Source: Thermoanaerobacterium thermosaccharolyticum DSM 571 (GTDB lineage Bacteria > Bacillota > Thermoanaerobacteria > Thermoanaerobacterales > Thermoanaerobacteraceae). From it: a DNA stretch of 64,000 nucleotides. The stretch covers positions 372,001 through 436,000 of the forward strand of contig NC_014410.1 of the NCBI RefSeq assembly GCF_000145615.1, in the 5' to 3' direction. This document shows, piece after piece, positions 25,985 to 35,375 of this stretch. Position 1 is the stretch's first letter; the number at the start of each line of letters is the position of its first letter. The notes beneath the pieces are model-generated. The model ran no database searches. It was not told the DNA's origin and saw nothing but the letters and a program-made list of their open reading frames with translations. The position numbers and the translations under genes were made by a program.

Positions 25985-27331
25985 GTGAAGAAGGAAAAGA
26001 CTAAGTTTGTATGTCAGCAATGTGGGTTTGAAAGTGCAAAATGGATGGGCAGATGCCCTAACTGCGATGAATGGAATTCGTTTGTAGAAGAGGTTGAGAA
26101 AGAAGATGATAAAAAGTCGCAGCAGGGGTTATTAACATCAAAAGTGGAGCTTTTGAAAGATGTAGAAGCAAAAGATGAAGACCGCATAAAGACAGGTATT
26201 GGCGAATTTGACAGGGTGCTGGGTGGCGGTATAGTGCAGGGTTCATTAGTCTTAATAGGTGGTGAACCTGGGATTGGTAAGTCCACAATGCTTTTACAGG
26301 TTTCGGATATTATGTCTAACTTCACAAAAGTTCTTTATGTGTCGGGTGAGGAATCATCAAGGCAGATAAAGCTAAGAGCTGACAGAATTATAGGAGGAAA
26401 ACAGGATATATATTTTTTGGCTGAGACAAACATAAATAATGTTGAAAAGCATATAGAAAAAATATCACCGGGTTTTATGATAATTGATTCTATACAAACT
26501 ATGTATGCGGAAGAAAGCACAACTATACCAGGAAGCGTATCTCAGGTAAGGCAAGTTACTCAGCACCTTATGAGGCTTGCAAAGCAAAATGGAATAACCA
26601 CATTCATAATAGGACATGTTACAAAAGAAGGTTCTATAGCAGGTCCAAGAGTATTAGAGCATATGGTAGATACCGTATTGTACTTTGAAGGTGATAGAAC
26701 ACAATCGTTTAGAATATTGAGAGCATATAAGAATAGATTTGGCTCTACAAATGAAATAGGTGTATTCGAAATGGAGTCTCAAGGCCTAAAAGAAGTGAAA
26801 AACCCATCTGAGGTGCTTCTTTCTAACAGAGATTTAAATGCGCCAGGTTTAGCTGTGATAAGCTCAATGGAAGGTACAAGGCCGATTCTTCTAGAAGTTC
26901 AATCGCTTATATGCCACACTAATTTCGGATTGCCCAGAAGAATGTCTACAGGGATAGATTACAACAAATTTGTCCTTCTGCTGGCTGTTGTAGAGAAAAA
27001 GTGTGGAATCAATCTTTCGCAATCAGATGTATATTTAAATATTGCAGGAGGATTAAAGGTTCAGGAACCTGCAGCAGATTTAGGAATTGTATCAGCAGTA
27101 ATGTCAGGCTATTTAAATGTGCCAATTTCTAATGATATCTGCTTTTCCGGTGAAGTAGGTTTAACAGGCGAGGTTAGAGCAGTAAGCAATTTAGAAAGAA
27201 GAATCAGTGAGGCAAAAAAGATGGGATTCAAAACGATATTCGTTCCATACATGAAAATGGAGAAAACCGAAGGGATAAATGTAATAAGAATTAAAAACAT
27301 TATTGAATTGATGGACATCTTTAAAAATTAA
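25985..27331 (+). CDS. radA: DNA repair protein RadA (Sms)
   Basis: 448 residues. RecA-like helicase that promotes branch migration in recombination. N-terminal C4 zinc finger (CQQCG...CPNCDEW), Walker A GGEPGIGKST (about residues 97-106), the RadA signature KNRFGSTNEIGVF, and a C-terminal Lon-like domain (VYLNIAGGLKVQEPAADLGI). The frame is open upstream, but the protein family starts with KKEKTKFVCQQCG, matching GTG 25985 with a modest GGTGG ribosome binding site. It follows clpC as in Bacillus, separated by a terminator. Confidence 0.95.
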   Translation: MKKEKTKFVCQQCGFESAKWMGRCPNCDEWNSFVEEVEKEDDKKSQQGLLTSKVELLKDVEAKDEDRIKTGIGEFDRVLGGGIVQGSLVLIGGEPGIGKSTMLLQVSDIMSNFTKVLYVSGEESSRQIKLRADRIIGGKQDIYFLAETNINNVEKHIEKISPGFMIIDSIQTMYAEESTTIPGSVSQVRQVTQHLMRLAKQNGITTFIIGHVTKEGSIAGPRVLEHMVDTVLYFEGDRTQSFRILRAYKNRFGSTNEIGVFEMESQGLKEVKNPSEVLLSNRDLNAPGLAVISSMEGTRPILLEVQSLICHTNFGLPRRMSTGIDYNKFVLLLAVVEKKCGINLSQSDVYLNIAGGLKVQEPAADLGIVSAVMSGYLNVPISNDICFSGEVGLTGEVRAVSNLERRISEAKKMGFKTIFVPYMKMEKTEGINVIRIKNIIELMDIFKN

Positions 27332-27351
27332 AAAAGTGGGTTTTACCCACT
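27331..27351 (-). terminator. Terminator between convergent radA and the unknown gene, oriented for the - strand
   Basis: AGTGGGT (27335-27341), loop TTT, ACCCACT (27345-27351). On the - strand it is followed by TTTTTTAATTTTT, so it ends the 27356-27751 gene; it may also stop radA. Confidence 0.75.
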
Positions 27352-27355
27352 AAAA

Positions 27356-27751
27356 TTACAGCATATTAAAAACTCCCAGCGTATTTAGCTCTTTATCTTT
27401 TTTAAGCAGAATATCGTAGAAATTTAAACCAAGTGTATTACAAAGCGCAATTGTATAAAATATGTTGTTACCGATTTCTGTTTCTAAGACTTCTCTGCAG
27501 TTATCACACAGTTCTCCATCAACGTGTGTTTTAATATACTTATGTGCATCTTCGATAGTTGCATCTTCAGGTATTTCTTGCTTTTGAGCATTAATTTTTA
27601 AACATCCACACTCTGTTACTGATTTTGCTACCGCCCTGTTGACTCTGGCACTGCTTTCTTGAATTTTTGTTAAAATATCGAGAATGCTCTTGTGACGAAT
27701 TAGGAATTCTTCTACTGTATTTTGTAGATCATCGACTATTATATCCTTCAT
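27356..27751 (-). CDS. Conserved-looking clostridial protein of unknown function with Cys motifs
   Basis: 131 residues, soluble, mostly helical. Visible: a long N-terminal helix (VEEFLIRHKSILDILTKIQESS), a CGC motif (TECGCLKINA), an LCDNCRE motif, and a C-terminal part (ETEIGNNIFYTIALCNTLGL) that faintly recalls the helix of MazG-type pyrophosphohydrolases but without their metal-binding acidic set. I believe close relatives exist in other clostridia, without known function. ATG 27751 has GGGAGTGG upstream. It reads opposite to its neighbours and occupies the place of disA between radA and yacL. Confidence 0.8.
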   Translation of the reverse strand: MKDIIVDDLQNTVEEFLIRHKSILDILTKIQESSARVNRAVAKSVTECGCLKINAQKQEIPEDATIEDAHKYIKTHVDGELCDNCREVLETEIGNNIFYTIALCNTLGLNFYDILLKKDKELNTLGVFNML

Positions 27752-27788
27752 GGTTATGCCCACTCCCGTTTTTTAAAATCTTAGATTA

Positions 27789-27818
27789 ATTATATACTTG
27801 TAAATGTTGTGTTGTCAA
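27789..27818 (-). promoter_or_regulatory. Promoter of the divergent unknown gene
   Basis: On the - strand TTGACA (27818-27813), 18-base spacer, TATAAT (27794-27789). TGTAAAT at 27799-27805 and its inverse ATTTACA at 27820-27826 bracket the -35 box and could be an operator. Confidence 0.7.
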
Positions 27819-27864
27819 TATTTACACGAAATAACATTTATAACATGATGAAATTTTTTGTAAA

Positions 27865-27894
27865 TTGACAATGTTTATCTATTAGTAGTATACT
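27865..27894 (+). promoter_or_regulatory. Candidate promoter of the PIN-TRAM gene
   Basis: TTGACA (27865-27870), 18-base spacer, TATACT (27889-27894). A further TGTAAAT (27859-27865) abuts the -35 box. A second TTGACT near 27957 lacks a well-spaced -10. Confidence 0.55.
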
Positions 27895-28007
27895 TTTATT
27901 GAAGAAGCGCTATACATGTAAAATTTGCTATGTATTTTTTTATAAAATTTCCCCATTGACTTATATTTAATGACATATTTGATAATAATAGAAGTGGAGG
28001 TGAATAT

Positions 28008-29111
28008 ATGCTTTATAAAATAGTAAGAGGGATTATTTCGCTAGTAGGTTTTGGACTTGGATTTGAAGCAATTTATTTATCGATTGCGGTTTTAAATCTT
28101 CAAAAGCTAATAAATTTGAGATTAACAGGCATTACATCAGTTGTAATATACACTGTTGGTGCTGTTATAGGTGGAATTATATTTTTCATTCTTTCTCCTA
28201 AACTTATTAAATGGGGAAAAGATTTTGAAACATGGCTTGAAATGGCACTTCAGAAATCACCTATATACGATATTTTAATAGGAGCTTTTGGGCTAATCGT
28301 TGGCTTAATTCTGGCAAATCTTATAAGTGCTCCAATTTATCAGCTACCGATTGTTGGTAAAGTCATTCCTATTATTATTAGCGTATTTTTTGGTTATCTT
28401 GGAATAAGTATATCATTGAAGAAAAAGGATGAATTTATGAATTTATTTGCGATAGTAAAAAAGATGGGTCAGCAAAAATCGCAAAAGGTAGAAATAAATG
28501 AAATTCCTAAAATTCTTGATACAAGTGTTATAATTGATGGTAGAATATTTGATATTTGTAAGACGGGATTTGTAGAAGGACCCCTTATAATCCCCAATTT
28601 TGTTCTTGAGGAATTAAGGCACATAGCAGACTCATCCGATTCCTTAAAGAGAAACAGAGGAAGGAGAGGGCTTGATGTCCTAAATAAAATACAAAAAGAA
28701 CTTGATATGAAGGTCCAGATCATAGATAAAGATGTTGATGCATCTGAAGTGGATACCAAGCTTTTGAGGCTTGCCAAGATGATGAATGGAAAAGTCATAA
28801 CAAATGACTATAATCTCAATAAAGTAGCGGAGTTTCAAGGTGTTCCAGTGCTTAATATAAATGAGCTGTCAAATGCCGTTAAACCTGTTGTACTACCTGG
28901 AGAAGAAATGGTTGTACAGGTAATAAAGGATGGAAAAGAGTCAGGGCAGGGGATAGCATATCTTGATGACGGTACGATGATAGTAGTAGATGGTGGAAAA
29001 AAGCACATAGGCGATACTTTAGATGTATTGGTTACAAGTGTGTTACAGACTGCTGCTGGTAGAATGATATTTGCAAAACCGAAGCAATCAGACCAGGAAA
29101 AAGCTATGTAG
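28008..29111 (+). CDS. Membrane-anchored PIN-TRAM domain protein (YacL family)
   Basis: 367 residues. Four hydrophobic segments in the first ~140 residues ([70 protein letters not shown]), then a PIN nuclease domain from about residue 165 ([16 protein letters not shown], with [11 protein letters not shown] supplying later acidic residues) and a C-terminal TRAM domain ([30 protein letters not shown]) that usually binds RNA. The gene lies in the radA-(disA)-yacL-ispD neighbourhood of Firmicutes. Substrate unknown. GTGGAGGTG precedes ATG 28008. Confidence 0.92.
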   Translation: MLYKIVRGIISLVGFGLGFEAIYLSIAVLNLQKLINLRLTGITSVVIYTVGAVIGGIIFFILSPKLIKWGKDFETWLEMALQKSPIYDILIGAFGLIVGLILANLISAPIYQLPIVGKVIPIIISVFFGYLGISISLKKKDEFMNLFAIVKKMGQQKSQKVEINEIPKILDTSVIIDGRIFDICKTGFVEGPLIIPNFVLEELRHIADSSDSLKRNRGRRGLDVLNKIQKELDMKVQIIDKDVDASEVDTKLLRLAKMMNGKVITNDYNLNKVAEFQGVPVLNINELSNAVKPVVLPGEEMVVQVIKDGKESGQGIAYLDDGTMIVVDGGKKHIGDTLDVLVTSVLQTAAGRMIFAKPKQSDQEKAM

Positions 29112-29118
29112 TTTTATC

Positions 29119-29150
29119 AGGCATTTTCTCTATTAGAGAATGCCTTTTTT
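29119..29150 (+). terminator. Terminator after the PIN-TRAM gene
   Basis: AGGCATTTTCTC (29119-29130), loop TATTA, GAGAATGCCT (29136-29145) with a small bulge, then TTTTTATTTT. Confidence 0.85.
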
Positions 29151-29221
29151 ATTTTGTTAATAGCGGAAAGACACTGATTGTGATATAATTTTACCAGTAT
29201 ATTTTATTTAGAGGGTGCATT

Positions 29222-29908
29222 ATGTTTATTAGTGTGATAATAGTTGCTGCTGGTAAAGGCAAAAGAATGGGAACAAAATTAAATAAAGTTTTTTTAAATT
29301 TGAATGGAAAACCAGTTCTCTATTACACTATAAAGGCTTTTGAAAATGTTGATGAAATTGATGAGATTGTTTTAGTGGTGTCTGAACCGGATTTGGAATT
29401 TTGCAAAAGTGAAATAGTTAATAAATATAATTTTAAAAAAGTTAAGCATATAGTTGTGGGAGGGTCTGAGAGACAAGAATCTGTCTTCATGGGTCTAAAA
29501 TCGGTAGATAATCGGTGCAATATAGTATTGATACATGATGGCGCTAGGCCCTTTATTGACAGGGTGACATTGCAAAAAGGCATAGAAGAAGCTAAAAGTT
29601 ACTGTGCTGTAGGCATTGCAGTTCCTGTAAAAGATACAATAAAAGTTGTTGATAATGATAATTTTGTCATTGACACGCCTGACAGGAACCGCCTTATGGC
29701 AATTCAGACGCCTCAGATTTTTGACTACAAACTTATATACAAAGCACATTTAAAGGCAATAGAAGATGGATTTTTAGGTACTGATGATACCGTTCTTGTT
29801 GAAAGGCTTGGATACAAAGTCAAGCTTGTGGAAGGGAGTTACAGGAATATCAAGATAACTACACCAGAAGATCTAATAATATCAGAGGCTTTCTTGAAGA
29901 CCATATAA
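29222..29908 (+). CDS. ispD: 2-C-methyl-D-erythritol 4-phosphate cytidylyltransferase
   Basis: 228 residues, usual size. Third step of the MEP isoprenoid pathway: CTP + MEP to CDP-methylerythritol. The nucleotide-binding loop VAAGKGKRMG with K-rich continuation, GGSERQESV, HDGARPF, VPVKDTIK and the TPQIFDYKL motif are all present. GAGGGTGC precedes ATG 29222. ispF, its usual partner, is found 1.3 kb downstream after an intervening hydrolase gene. Confidence 0.96.
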   Translation: MFISVIIVAAGKGKRMGTKLNKVFLNLNGKPVLYYTIKAFENVDEIDEIVLVVSEPDLEFCKSEIVNKYNFKKVKHIVVGGSERQESVFMGLKSVDNRCNIVLIHDGARPFIDRVTLQKGIEEAKSYCAVGIAVPVKDTIKVVDNDNFVIDTPDRNRLMAIQTPQIFDYKLIYKAHLKAIEDGFLGTDDTVLVERLGYKVKLVEGSYRNIKITTPEDLIISEAFLKTI

Positions 29909-29987
29909 TATATCAATAACATTATGCTTTAAAACTCATATAATTATTATAGGAGTATTGTAGTTGAGATTATATGAGGTGATTATA

Positions 29988-31232
29988 ATGAGAAGGCCTC
30001 TTGTATTTGTACACGGAATTTTTGGTTCAATATATGTTCCCACACTTGTTGGGAAAGCATGGGGATTTGGACCTGCAGGTTATATATACGATTCGTTTAT
30101 TAACAATCTTAAAACGTTAGGATATACAGAAGGGAAAAACCTGTTTATATGTTATTATGAGTGGTGGAAAGATATACCTGAATGTGTAAATACGCTTATG
30201 TCCAAGATTAATGAGGCAAAAATAAAAAACAATTGTGATAAAGTTGATGTTGCATGCCACAGCATGGGTGGTTTATTATTGCGAAGTTATGTTCAAGGAG
30301 ATTTTTACAGAAATGATGTAGACAAAATCATATTTTTGTCATCGCCTCATTATGGTGCTGCTAATGCATATTATGCATGGGAAGGTGGAGCAGTCCCACC
30401 TGATAATGACGAAGATTTTTTAAATATACTTTTAAGAGGTTTTATATGGGCAATAGGCAAAATAAAAGGTGAAAAAGATGAGCTTATGATAATTAGAAAA
30501 TACATTCCATCCATAAAATGCCTCTTACCAACTCATGAGTATGGAAACTATGTTTTTAAATATCCAATTAAAAACAATAAAATATTATTTAAAAATATAC
30601 TTTATATGAAGGAGCAGAATGATTTTTTAAATGAATTAAATTATTCTATTGATAGATTGTATGAAAGAGCGAATGAGATATATGTATTTTCAGGCAATGG
30701 AATATACACAAATAAATTTATTCAAGTGACAGAAAGCGATGACGATATTGTATGGCCGGATGGGCGGGCTGTAGGCGTTGTAAGAGATGACAAAGGAGAT
30801 GGAACTGTATTAATTAAAAGTGCTTTGGGTGTAAATGGAAACCAGCATGTTCTGGATGCAGGACATGGAGGCATATTAAATGCGTCAATACCGGATCTTA
30901 AAGAAATATTTGGCGTAGAAGAGGCGCCTAAAGTTAGCCTGTTTGAAAAAATAACATCTTTTGTAAACATTTTGACTGATAGCAAAGTGATTGTATTGGA
31001 CAGAGGTCAGAAGTTAAAAAAATACAACATTTTTGGAAAGGTGAATTGGTATATGTCTTTTAACGAAGAAGGAGAATATCATTTTTCATCGCCAGACTTT
31101 TCAATAAGGTCAATAATGATTCATACAAATAAAGGTTTTGCTGTTAAAACACTTAAGCCTTCTGGCAGGTATAGAAATAGTAGAATAGATCTTTTTGTTG
31201 ATAAAAATGGCAATTTTGATATTAAAAGATAA
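29988..31232 (+). CDS. Lipase-like alpha/beta hydrolase
   Basis: 414 residues. The N terminus RRPLVFVHGIFG gives the oxyanion-hole HG motif directly after the start, and the nucleophile elbow is CHSMGG (Ser at about residue 92). Candidate catalytic partners are an Asp in DDKGDGTV and the His of NQHVLDAGHGG (about residues 285-300), like the lecithin-cholesterol acyltransferase/PGAP1-type lipases. The last ~90 residues look like a separate beta-rich domain. No signal peptide, so it should be cytoplasmic. ATG 29988 has GAGGTGAT; TTG 29964 with AGGAG is a possible alternative. It sits between ispD and ispF, 12 bases before the latter. Confidence 0.8.
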   Translation: MRRPLVFVHGIFGSIYVPTLVGKAWGFGPAGYIYDSFINNLKTLGYTEGKNLFICYYEWWKDIPECVNTLMSKINEAKIKNNCDKVDVACHSMGGLLLRSYVQGDFYRNDVDKIIFLSSPHYGAANAYYAWEGGAVPPDNDEDFLNILLRGFIWAIGKIKGEKDELMIIRKYIPSIKCLLPTHEYGNYVFKYPIKNNKILFKNILYMKEQNDFLNELNYSIDRLYERANEIYVFSGNGIYTNKFIQVTESDDDIVWPDGRAVGVVRDDKGDGTVLIKSALGVNGNQHVLDAGHGGILNASIPDLKEIFGVEEAPKVSLFEKITSFVNILTDSKVIVLDRGQKLKKYNIFGKVNWYMSFNEEGEYHFSSPDFSIRSIMIHTNKGFAVKTLKPSGRYRNSRIDLFVDKNGNFDIKR

Positions 31233-31244
31233 AGGAGTGTTGCT

Positions 31245-31727
31245 ATGAGGGTTGGAATTGGATACGATGTGCACAAACTGGAGGCAGGAAGGAAATTAAT
31301 ATTAGGTGGTGTTCAAATTCCATATGTGAAAGGGCTACTGGGTCATTCTGATGCGGATGTGCTAATACATGCGGTGATTGACGGAATTCTTGGTGCTGCA
31401 GGACTTGGAGATATAGGAACGCATTTTCCTGATTCAGAGTGGATTTATAAGGATATAGATAGCACTGTTCTTCTTAAAAAGACTATGGACTTGATTAAAG
31501 GCAAATTTTCTATAAATAATATAGATTGTATTGTTGTAGCTCAAGAGCCTAAGATATCTCCATATAAAGATGCCATAGCGAGAAACTTGTCGAAAGTGTT
31601 AAATATAGGAATTGACAGAGTTAACATTAAAGCCAAGACTGAAGAAGGGCTTGGATTTACAGGAAGAAAAGAAGGAATATCGGCTTATGCAATTGTAAGC
31701 CTTATTGAAAAATGTATTGACAGTTAA
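31245..31727 (+). CDS. ispF: 2-C-methyl-D-erythritol 2,4-cyclodiphosphate synthase
   Basis: 160 residues, usual size. It cyclises CDP-ME 2-phosphate in the MEP pathway as a zinc-dependent trimer. Metal ligands in GYDVHKLE (Asp8, His10), the [25 protein letters not shown]... region split by the conserved HFPD, and the C-terminal [13 protein letters not shown] motif are intact. AAAGGAG precedes ATG 31245. Only 12 bases separate it from the hydrolase, so they are probably cotranscribed. Confidence 0.96.
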   Translation: MRVGIGYDVHKLEAGRKLILGGVQIPYVKGLLGHSDADVLIHAVIDGILGAAGLGDIGTHFPDSEWIYKDIDSTVLLKKTMDLIKGKFSINNIDCIVVAQEPKISPYKDAIARNLSKVLNIGIDRVNIKAKTEEGLGFTGRKEGISAYAIVSLIEKCIDS

Positions 31728-31775
31728 AATTAAATTAAACAAAATACAAACATGATAAATATTAGGAGGTAAACG

Positions 31776-33488
31776 ATGAGACTATCACAATTACTTATAC
31801 CAACATTAAGAGAAGTTCCGGCAGAAGCGGAGATACCAAGTCATACACTTATGTTAAAAGCTGCTATGATGAGAAAGCTTGCATCAGGCGTATATATCTA
31901 TCTTCCTCTTGGAAAAAGAGTACTTAAGAAGATTGAAGAAATAGTAAGAGAAGAAATGGATAGAGCAGGTGCACAGGAAGTACTTATGCCTGCTATCATA
32001 CCTGCGGAACTTTTAAAAGAATCTGGAAGATGGGATGTGTTTGGACCTGAGATGTTTAAGCTAAAAGACAGAAATGATAGAGAGTTTTGTTTGGGACCCA
32101 CACATGAAGAAGTATTTACGGATCTTGTGAGAAATGAAGTGAAGTCATATAGACAGCTTCCGCTGACTATATATCAGATACAAACGAAGTACAGGGATGA
32201 GAGACGTCCTAGGTTTGGAGTCATGAGATCTCGTGAGTTTATTATGAAGGATGCGTACAGCTTTGATGTGGATTGGGATGGACTTGATGCTTCTTTTGAC
32301 AAGATGTACGATGCTTACTGCAGAATATTTGATAGATGCGGATTGAAGTACACAGTTGTTGAAGCAGACTCAGGTGCGATGGGCGGAAAAGACTCGAAAG
32401 AGTTCATGGTAACTTCAAGCGTAGGTGAAGCTGTAATAGCGTACTGCGATAGCTGTGGATATGCTGCAAATGAGGAAAAAGCTGAATGTACTGTAGAGCA
32501 TAAAAGCGATGAGGAAATAAAGCCATTAGAAAAGATTTATACGCCAGATGTAAGGACAATTGATGAGCTCGTATCATATTTAGACGTAAAATCAGATAAA
32601 TTTGTTAAAACATTAATATATACGTATAAAGATAAAGTTGCAGCTGTGCTTTTAAGAGGAGATAGAGAAGTAAATACTGTGAAGTTAGCAAATTTACTTA
32701 AAGTAAATGAAAATGATATAGATTTTGCAGATGAAGAAACCGTAAGGAGTGTGACAGGCGCAAATGTAGGATTTGCTGGCCCTATTGGGCTTAAAGGAGA
32801 TGTCCTTTTGATAGCTGATGCGGAGGTGCCTATGATGAAAAACATCATCGTAGGTGCAAATGAAACAGATTACCATCTGAAAAATACCAATTACGGGAGA
32901 GACTTTAAGGCAGATGTGGTGTCAGACATTAGAAAAGTCGTAGATGGTGATAAATGTCCTAGATGCGGGAATCCTTTAAAACTTGAGAGGGGTATTGAAG
33001 TAGGACACATATTTAAGTTAGGGACAAAATACTCTGATGCACTTGGTGCAAATTACATTGATGAGAATGGAAATGAAAAGCCTATGATAATGGGATGTTA
33101 TGGCATTGGGTTAAATAGGATTGCTGCTGCCGCAATAGAACAAAATCACGATGATAAAGGTATTATTTGGCCTATGTCTATAGCTCCATATCATGCCATT
33201 GTTGTGCCAGTCAATGTCTCTAACGATGCACAAAGGAATTTGGCAGAAAAAATATACGATGAATTAAGCAAGGCTGGCATTGAGACGCTGATAGATGATA
33301 GGGATTTAAGGGCAGGAGTTAAGTTTAATGATGCTGATCTATTGGGAATACCTATAAGGATAACAGTAGGTAAAAAGGCTTCCGACAACATTGTTGAGTT
33401 AAAACTTAGAAGAGATGAAAATTCAATTGAATTAAATTATGATGAAGTGGTAAATAAGGTTAAAGAACTGATTATTAATAGTATATAG
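31776..33488 (+). CDS. proS: Prolyl-tRNA synthetase, bacterial type
   Basis: 570 residues. Class II synthetase charging tRNA-Pro. The length and the long insertion between motifs 2 and 3 (about residues 230-395, including [23 protein letters not shown]) show the YbaK-like editing domain that removes Ala-tRNA-Pro. Motif 2 is [21 protein letters not shown] without break (split here as [13 protein letters not shown] / SREFIMKD); motif 3 is [10 protein letters not shown]. The anticodon-binding domain ends the protein. AGGAGG precedes ATG 31776; a terminator overlaps the stop. Confidence 0.96.
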   Translation: MRLSQLLIPTLREVPAEAEIPSHTLMLKAAMMRKLASGVYIYLPLGKRVLKKIEEIVREEMDRAGAQEVLMPAIIPAELLKESGRWDVFGPEMFKLKDRNDREFCLGPTHEEVFTDLVRNEVKSYRQLPLTIYQIQTKYRDERRPRFGVMRSREFIMKDAYSFDVDWDGLDASFDKMYDAYCRIFDRCGLKYTVVEADSGAMGGKDSKEFMVTSSVGEAVIAYCDSCGYAANEEKAECTVEHKSDEEIKPLEKIYTPDVRTIDELVSYLDVKSDKFVKTLIYTYKDKVAAVLLRGDREVNTVKLANLLKVNENDIDFADEETVRSVTGANVGFAGPIGLKGDVLLIADAEVPMMKNIIVGANETDYHLKNTNYGRDFKADVVSDIRKVVDGDKCPRCGNPLKLERGIEVGHIFKLGTKYSDALGANYIDENGNEKPMIMGCYGIGLNRIAAAAIEQNHDDKGIIWPMSIAPYHAIVVPVNVSNDAQRNLAEKIYDELSKAGIETLIDDRDLRAGVKFNDADLLGIPIRITVGKKASDNIVELKLRRDENSIELNYDEVVNKVKELIINSI

Positions 33489-33510
33489 GAGCTAAATGCT
33501 CCTTTTTTAT
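33487..33510 (+). terminator. Terminator after proS
   Basis: AGGAGC (33487-33492), loop TAAAT, GCTCCT (33498-33503), then TTTTTATT. The stem starts inside the TAG stop codon. Confidence 0.82.
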
Positions 33511-33562
33511 TCGCATAATATTTTGCGATTAATAAAAAAATAAAGTAGAAAGGAGTGGTTGC

Positions 33563-33802
33563 ATGTCGATTTACATAATGGGCATTTCCGTTGATAAAAG
33601 GTCAGATTTTGCACCTAAAGTTCAAGAGGTGTTGACTAAACACGGTCAAAATATATTGGCGAGATTCGGAATACATGATGACAGCGATGATAACGGGCTT
33701 ATAACATTGAATGTACGAGGGGATGAAAACTATATAAATGAATTTTCAAAGGAACTTACAAGTATTCCGTCTGTCAAAGTAAATCATATGACTGTTAAAT
33801 GA
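33563..33802 (+). CDS. ACT-like protein of the iron-only hydrogenase regulator family (TM1266 type)
   Basis: 79 residues with a ferredoxin-like ACT pattern: IYIMGISVDKRSDFAPKVQE, a middle ILARFGIHD with the conserved R-F/M-G, and LITLNVRGDENYINEFSKEL followed by PSVKVNHM. This matches the small family found beside [FeFe]-hydrogenase maturation genes (TM1266). No hydrogenase gene lies in this window, so here it is an orphan. AAAGGAGTGG precedes ATG 33563; a hairpin follows. Confidence 0.82.
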   Translation: MSIYIMGISVDKRSDFAPKVQEVLTKHGQNILARFGIHDDSDDNGLITLNVRGDENYINEFSKELTSIPSVKVNHMTVK

Positions 33803-33838
33803 TTTGCTTGGGGTAGCGCATGCTACCCCTTTGCAAAC
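33803..33838 (+). terminator. Hairpin after the hydrogenase-regulator-like gene
   Basis: GGGGTAGC (33810-33817), loop GCAT, GCTACCCC (33822-33829), with outer TTTGC/GCAAA pairing. The T run is short. Confidence 0.7.
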
Positions 33839-33856
33839 AATTTTAGTAATGATGTA

Positions 33857-33885
33857 TTGTAAGAATGACATAAAATTTGTATAAT
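33857..33885 (+). promoter_or_regulatory. Promoter of gltX
   Basis: TTGTAA (33857-33862), 17-base spacer, TATAAT (33880-33885). Confidence 0.65.
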
Positions 33886-33919
33886 GTATATGATGAATAC
33901 AAAAGATGGAGATGGCTAT

Positions 33920-35374
33920 ATGGAGAAAAGAGTTAGATTTGCACCAAGTCCTACAGGTGCGATTCATATTGGTAATATACGTACGGCTTTGTTTAATTAT
34001 CTATTTTCAAGAAGCGAAGGTGCTAAGCTGATATTAAGGATAGAAGATACGGATTTGACTAGGTCGTCAAAAGATTTTGAAAAGCTCATCTTTAAAGAGT
34101 TAAATTGGCTTGGCATTGAGTGGGACGAAGGGCCTGATAAACCTGGTGATTATGGACCTTACAGACAAAGCGAAAGGCTTCATATTTATAGACAATATGC
34201 AGAACAACTTATAAAAGAAGGTAAGGCGTACAGATGTTACTGTACACCTGAAGAACTGGATAAAGATAGGGAAGAGTCTGTTAAAAGAGGCGACATACCG
34301 AGGTATTCGGGAAGATGTAGACATTTGACTAAAGAACAGGAAGAGGAATACTTAAGACAAGGCAGAAAACCATCAATCAGGTTTATTATACCTGATGATG
34401 TTATAATAGCGTTTGATGATATGATAAAAGGGAGAATAGAGATTAAATCAGATACACTGGGTGGAGATATGATAATAGTTAAATCTGATGGCATGCCCAC
34501 TTACAATTTTGCAGTTGTAATTGATGATACTCTTATGAAGATCTCGCACGTTATAAGAGGGGAAGACCACATTTACAATACACCGAAGCAGCTGCTTATA
34601 TATGAAGCATTAGGTTTTAAACCGCCCGTATTCGCGCATGCGCCACTCATCTTAGGGCCAGATAGGACTAAGCTGTCAAAGAGGCATGGCAATACTTACA
34701 TTGGACAGTATAGAGAGATGGGTTATCTTCCTGAGGCCATGTTTAACTTTTTATCGCTTTTAAGCTGGTCGCCTGAGGATAATGTCGAATTGATGTCAAA
34801 AGATGAAATAATCAAAAAGTTTAATTTCAATAAAATTCACAGTGCAAATCCTGTGTTTGACATTGAAAAGTTAAACTGGATGAATCAGCATTATATTCAA
34901 ATGAGTTCTGTAGATAGAATAGTAGACCTAGCAATACCATATTTTAAAGAAGCAGGTTATATCAAAGATGTTGATGATAAGACTTATGAATGGTTAAAAA
35001 AGGTAGTGTCTCTTTTCAAAGACGGTCTACATTATGTTGCAGAATTAAAAGACAAAGCGAAAATGTTTTTTGATGATGATATTGAATATGACGATAATCT
35101 AAAAGACGATATATTATGTGGCGATGCAATGAAAGTTTTGAAGAGCTTCAAAGAAGAGATCGAAAATATGGAAGATATCAGTGAAGAGTCTGTTAAAACA
35201 TTGCTTAAGATGTTGCAGAAGAAGATAGGGGTTAAAGGCAAGGCATTTTTCATGCCTATAAGATTTGCTATAACAGGACAGGATCATGGACCAGAACTTG
35301 TAATGATAATTCCTCTTTTAGGTAAACAAAAGATATTATACAGGATTGATAAAGCGATGAAATTAATATCGTAA
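33920..35374 (+). CDS. gltX: Glutamyl-tRNA synthetase
   Basis: 484 residues, typical GluRS. Class I synthetase with the HIGH box in PSPTGAIHIGNIRTALFN and the KMSKS box as DRTKLSKRHGN. In bacteria lacking GlnRS it may also mischarge tRNA-Gln; that cannot be judged here. The frame opens at 33884, but the family start (M)EKRVRFAPSPTG corresponds to ATG 33920 with GGAG at 33908-33911. Followed by the T-box leader of cysE, as in Bacillus. Confidence 0.96.
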   Translation: MEKRVRFAPSPTGAIHIGNIRTALFNYLFSRSEGAKLILRIEDTDLTRSSKDFEKLIFKELNWLGIEWDEGPDKPGDYGPYRQSERLHIYRQYAEQLIKEGKAYRCYCTPEELDKDREESVKRGDIPRYSGRCRHLTKEQEEEYLRQGRKPSIRFIIPDDVIIAFDDMIKGRIEIKSDTLGGDMIIVKSDGMPTYNFAVVIDDTLMKISHVIRGEDHIYNTPKQLLIYEALGFKPPVFAHAPLILGPDRTKLSKRHGNTYIGQYREMGYLPEAMFNFLSLLSWSPEDNVELMSKDEIIKKFNFNKIHSANPVFDIEKLNWMNQHYIQMSSVDRIVDLAIPYFKEAGYIKDVDDKTYEWLKKVVSLFKDGLHYVAELKDKAKMFFDDDIEYDDNLKDDILCGDAMKVLKSFKEEIENMEDISEESVKTLLKMLQKKIGVKGKAFFMPIRFAITGQDHGPELVMIIPLLGKQKILYRIDKAMKLIS

Positions 35375-35375
35375 A

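Noticed and set aside
27335..27351. Hairpin as a + strand terminator for radA
   Set aside because: Its T run lies on the - strand side, so the primary orientation is for the convergent gene; a role for radA is possible but secondary.
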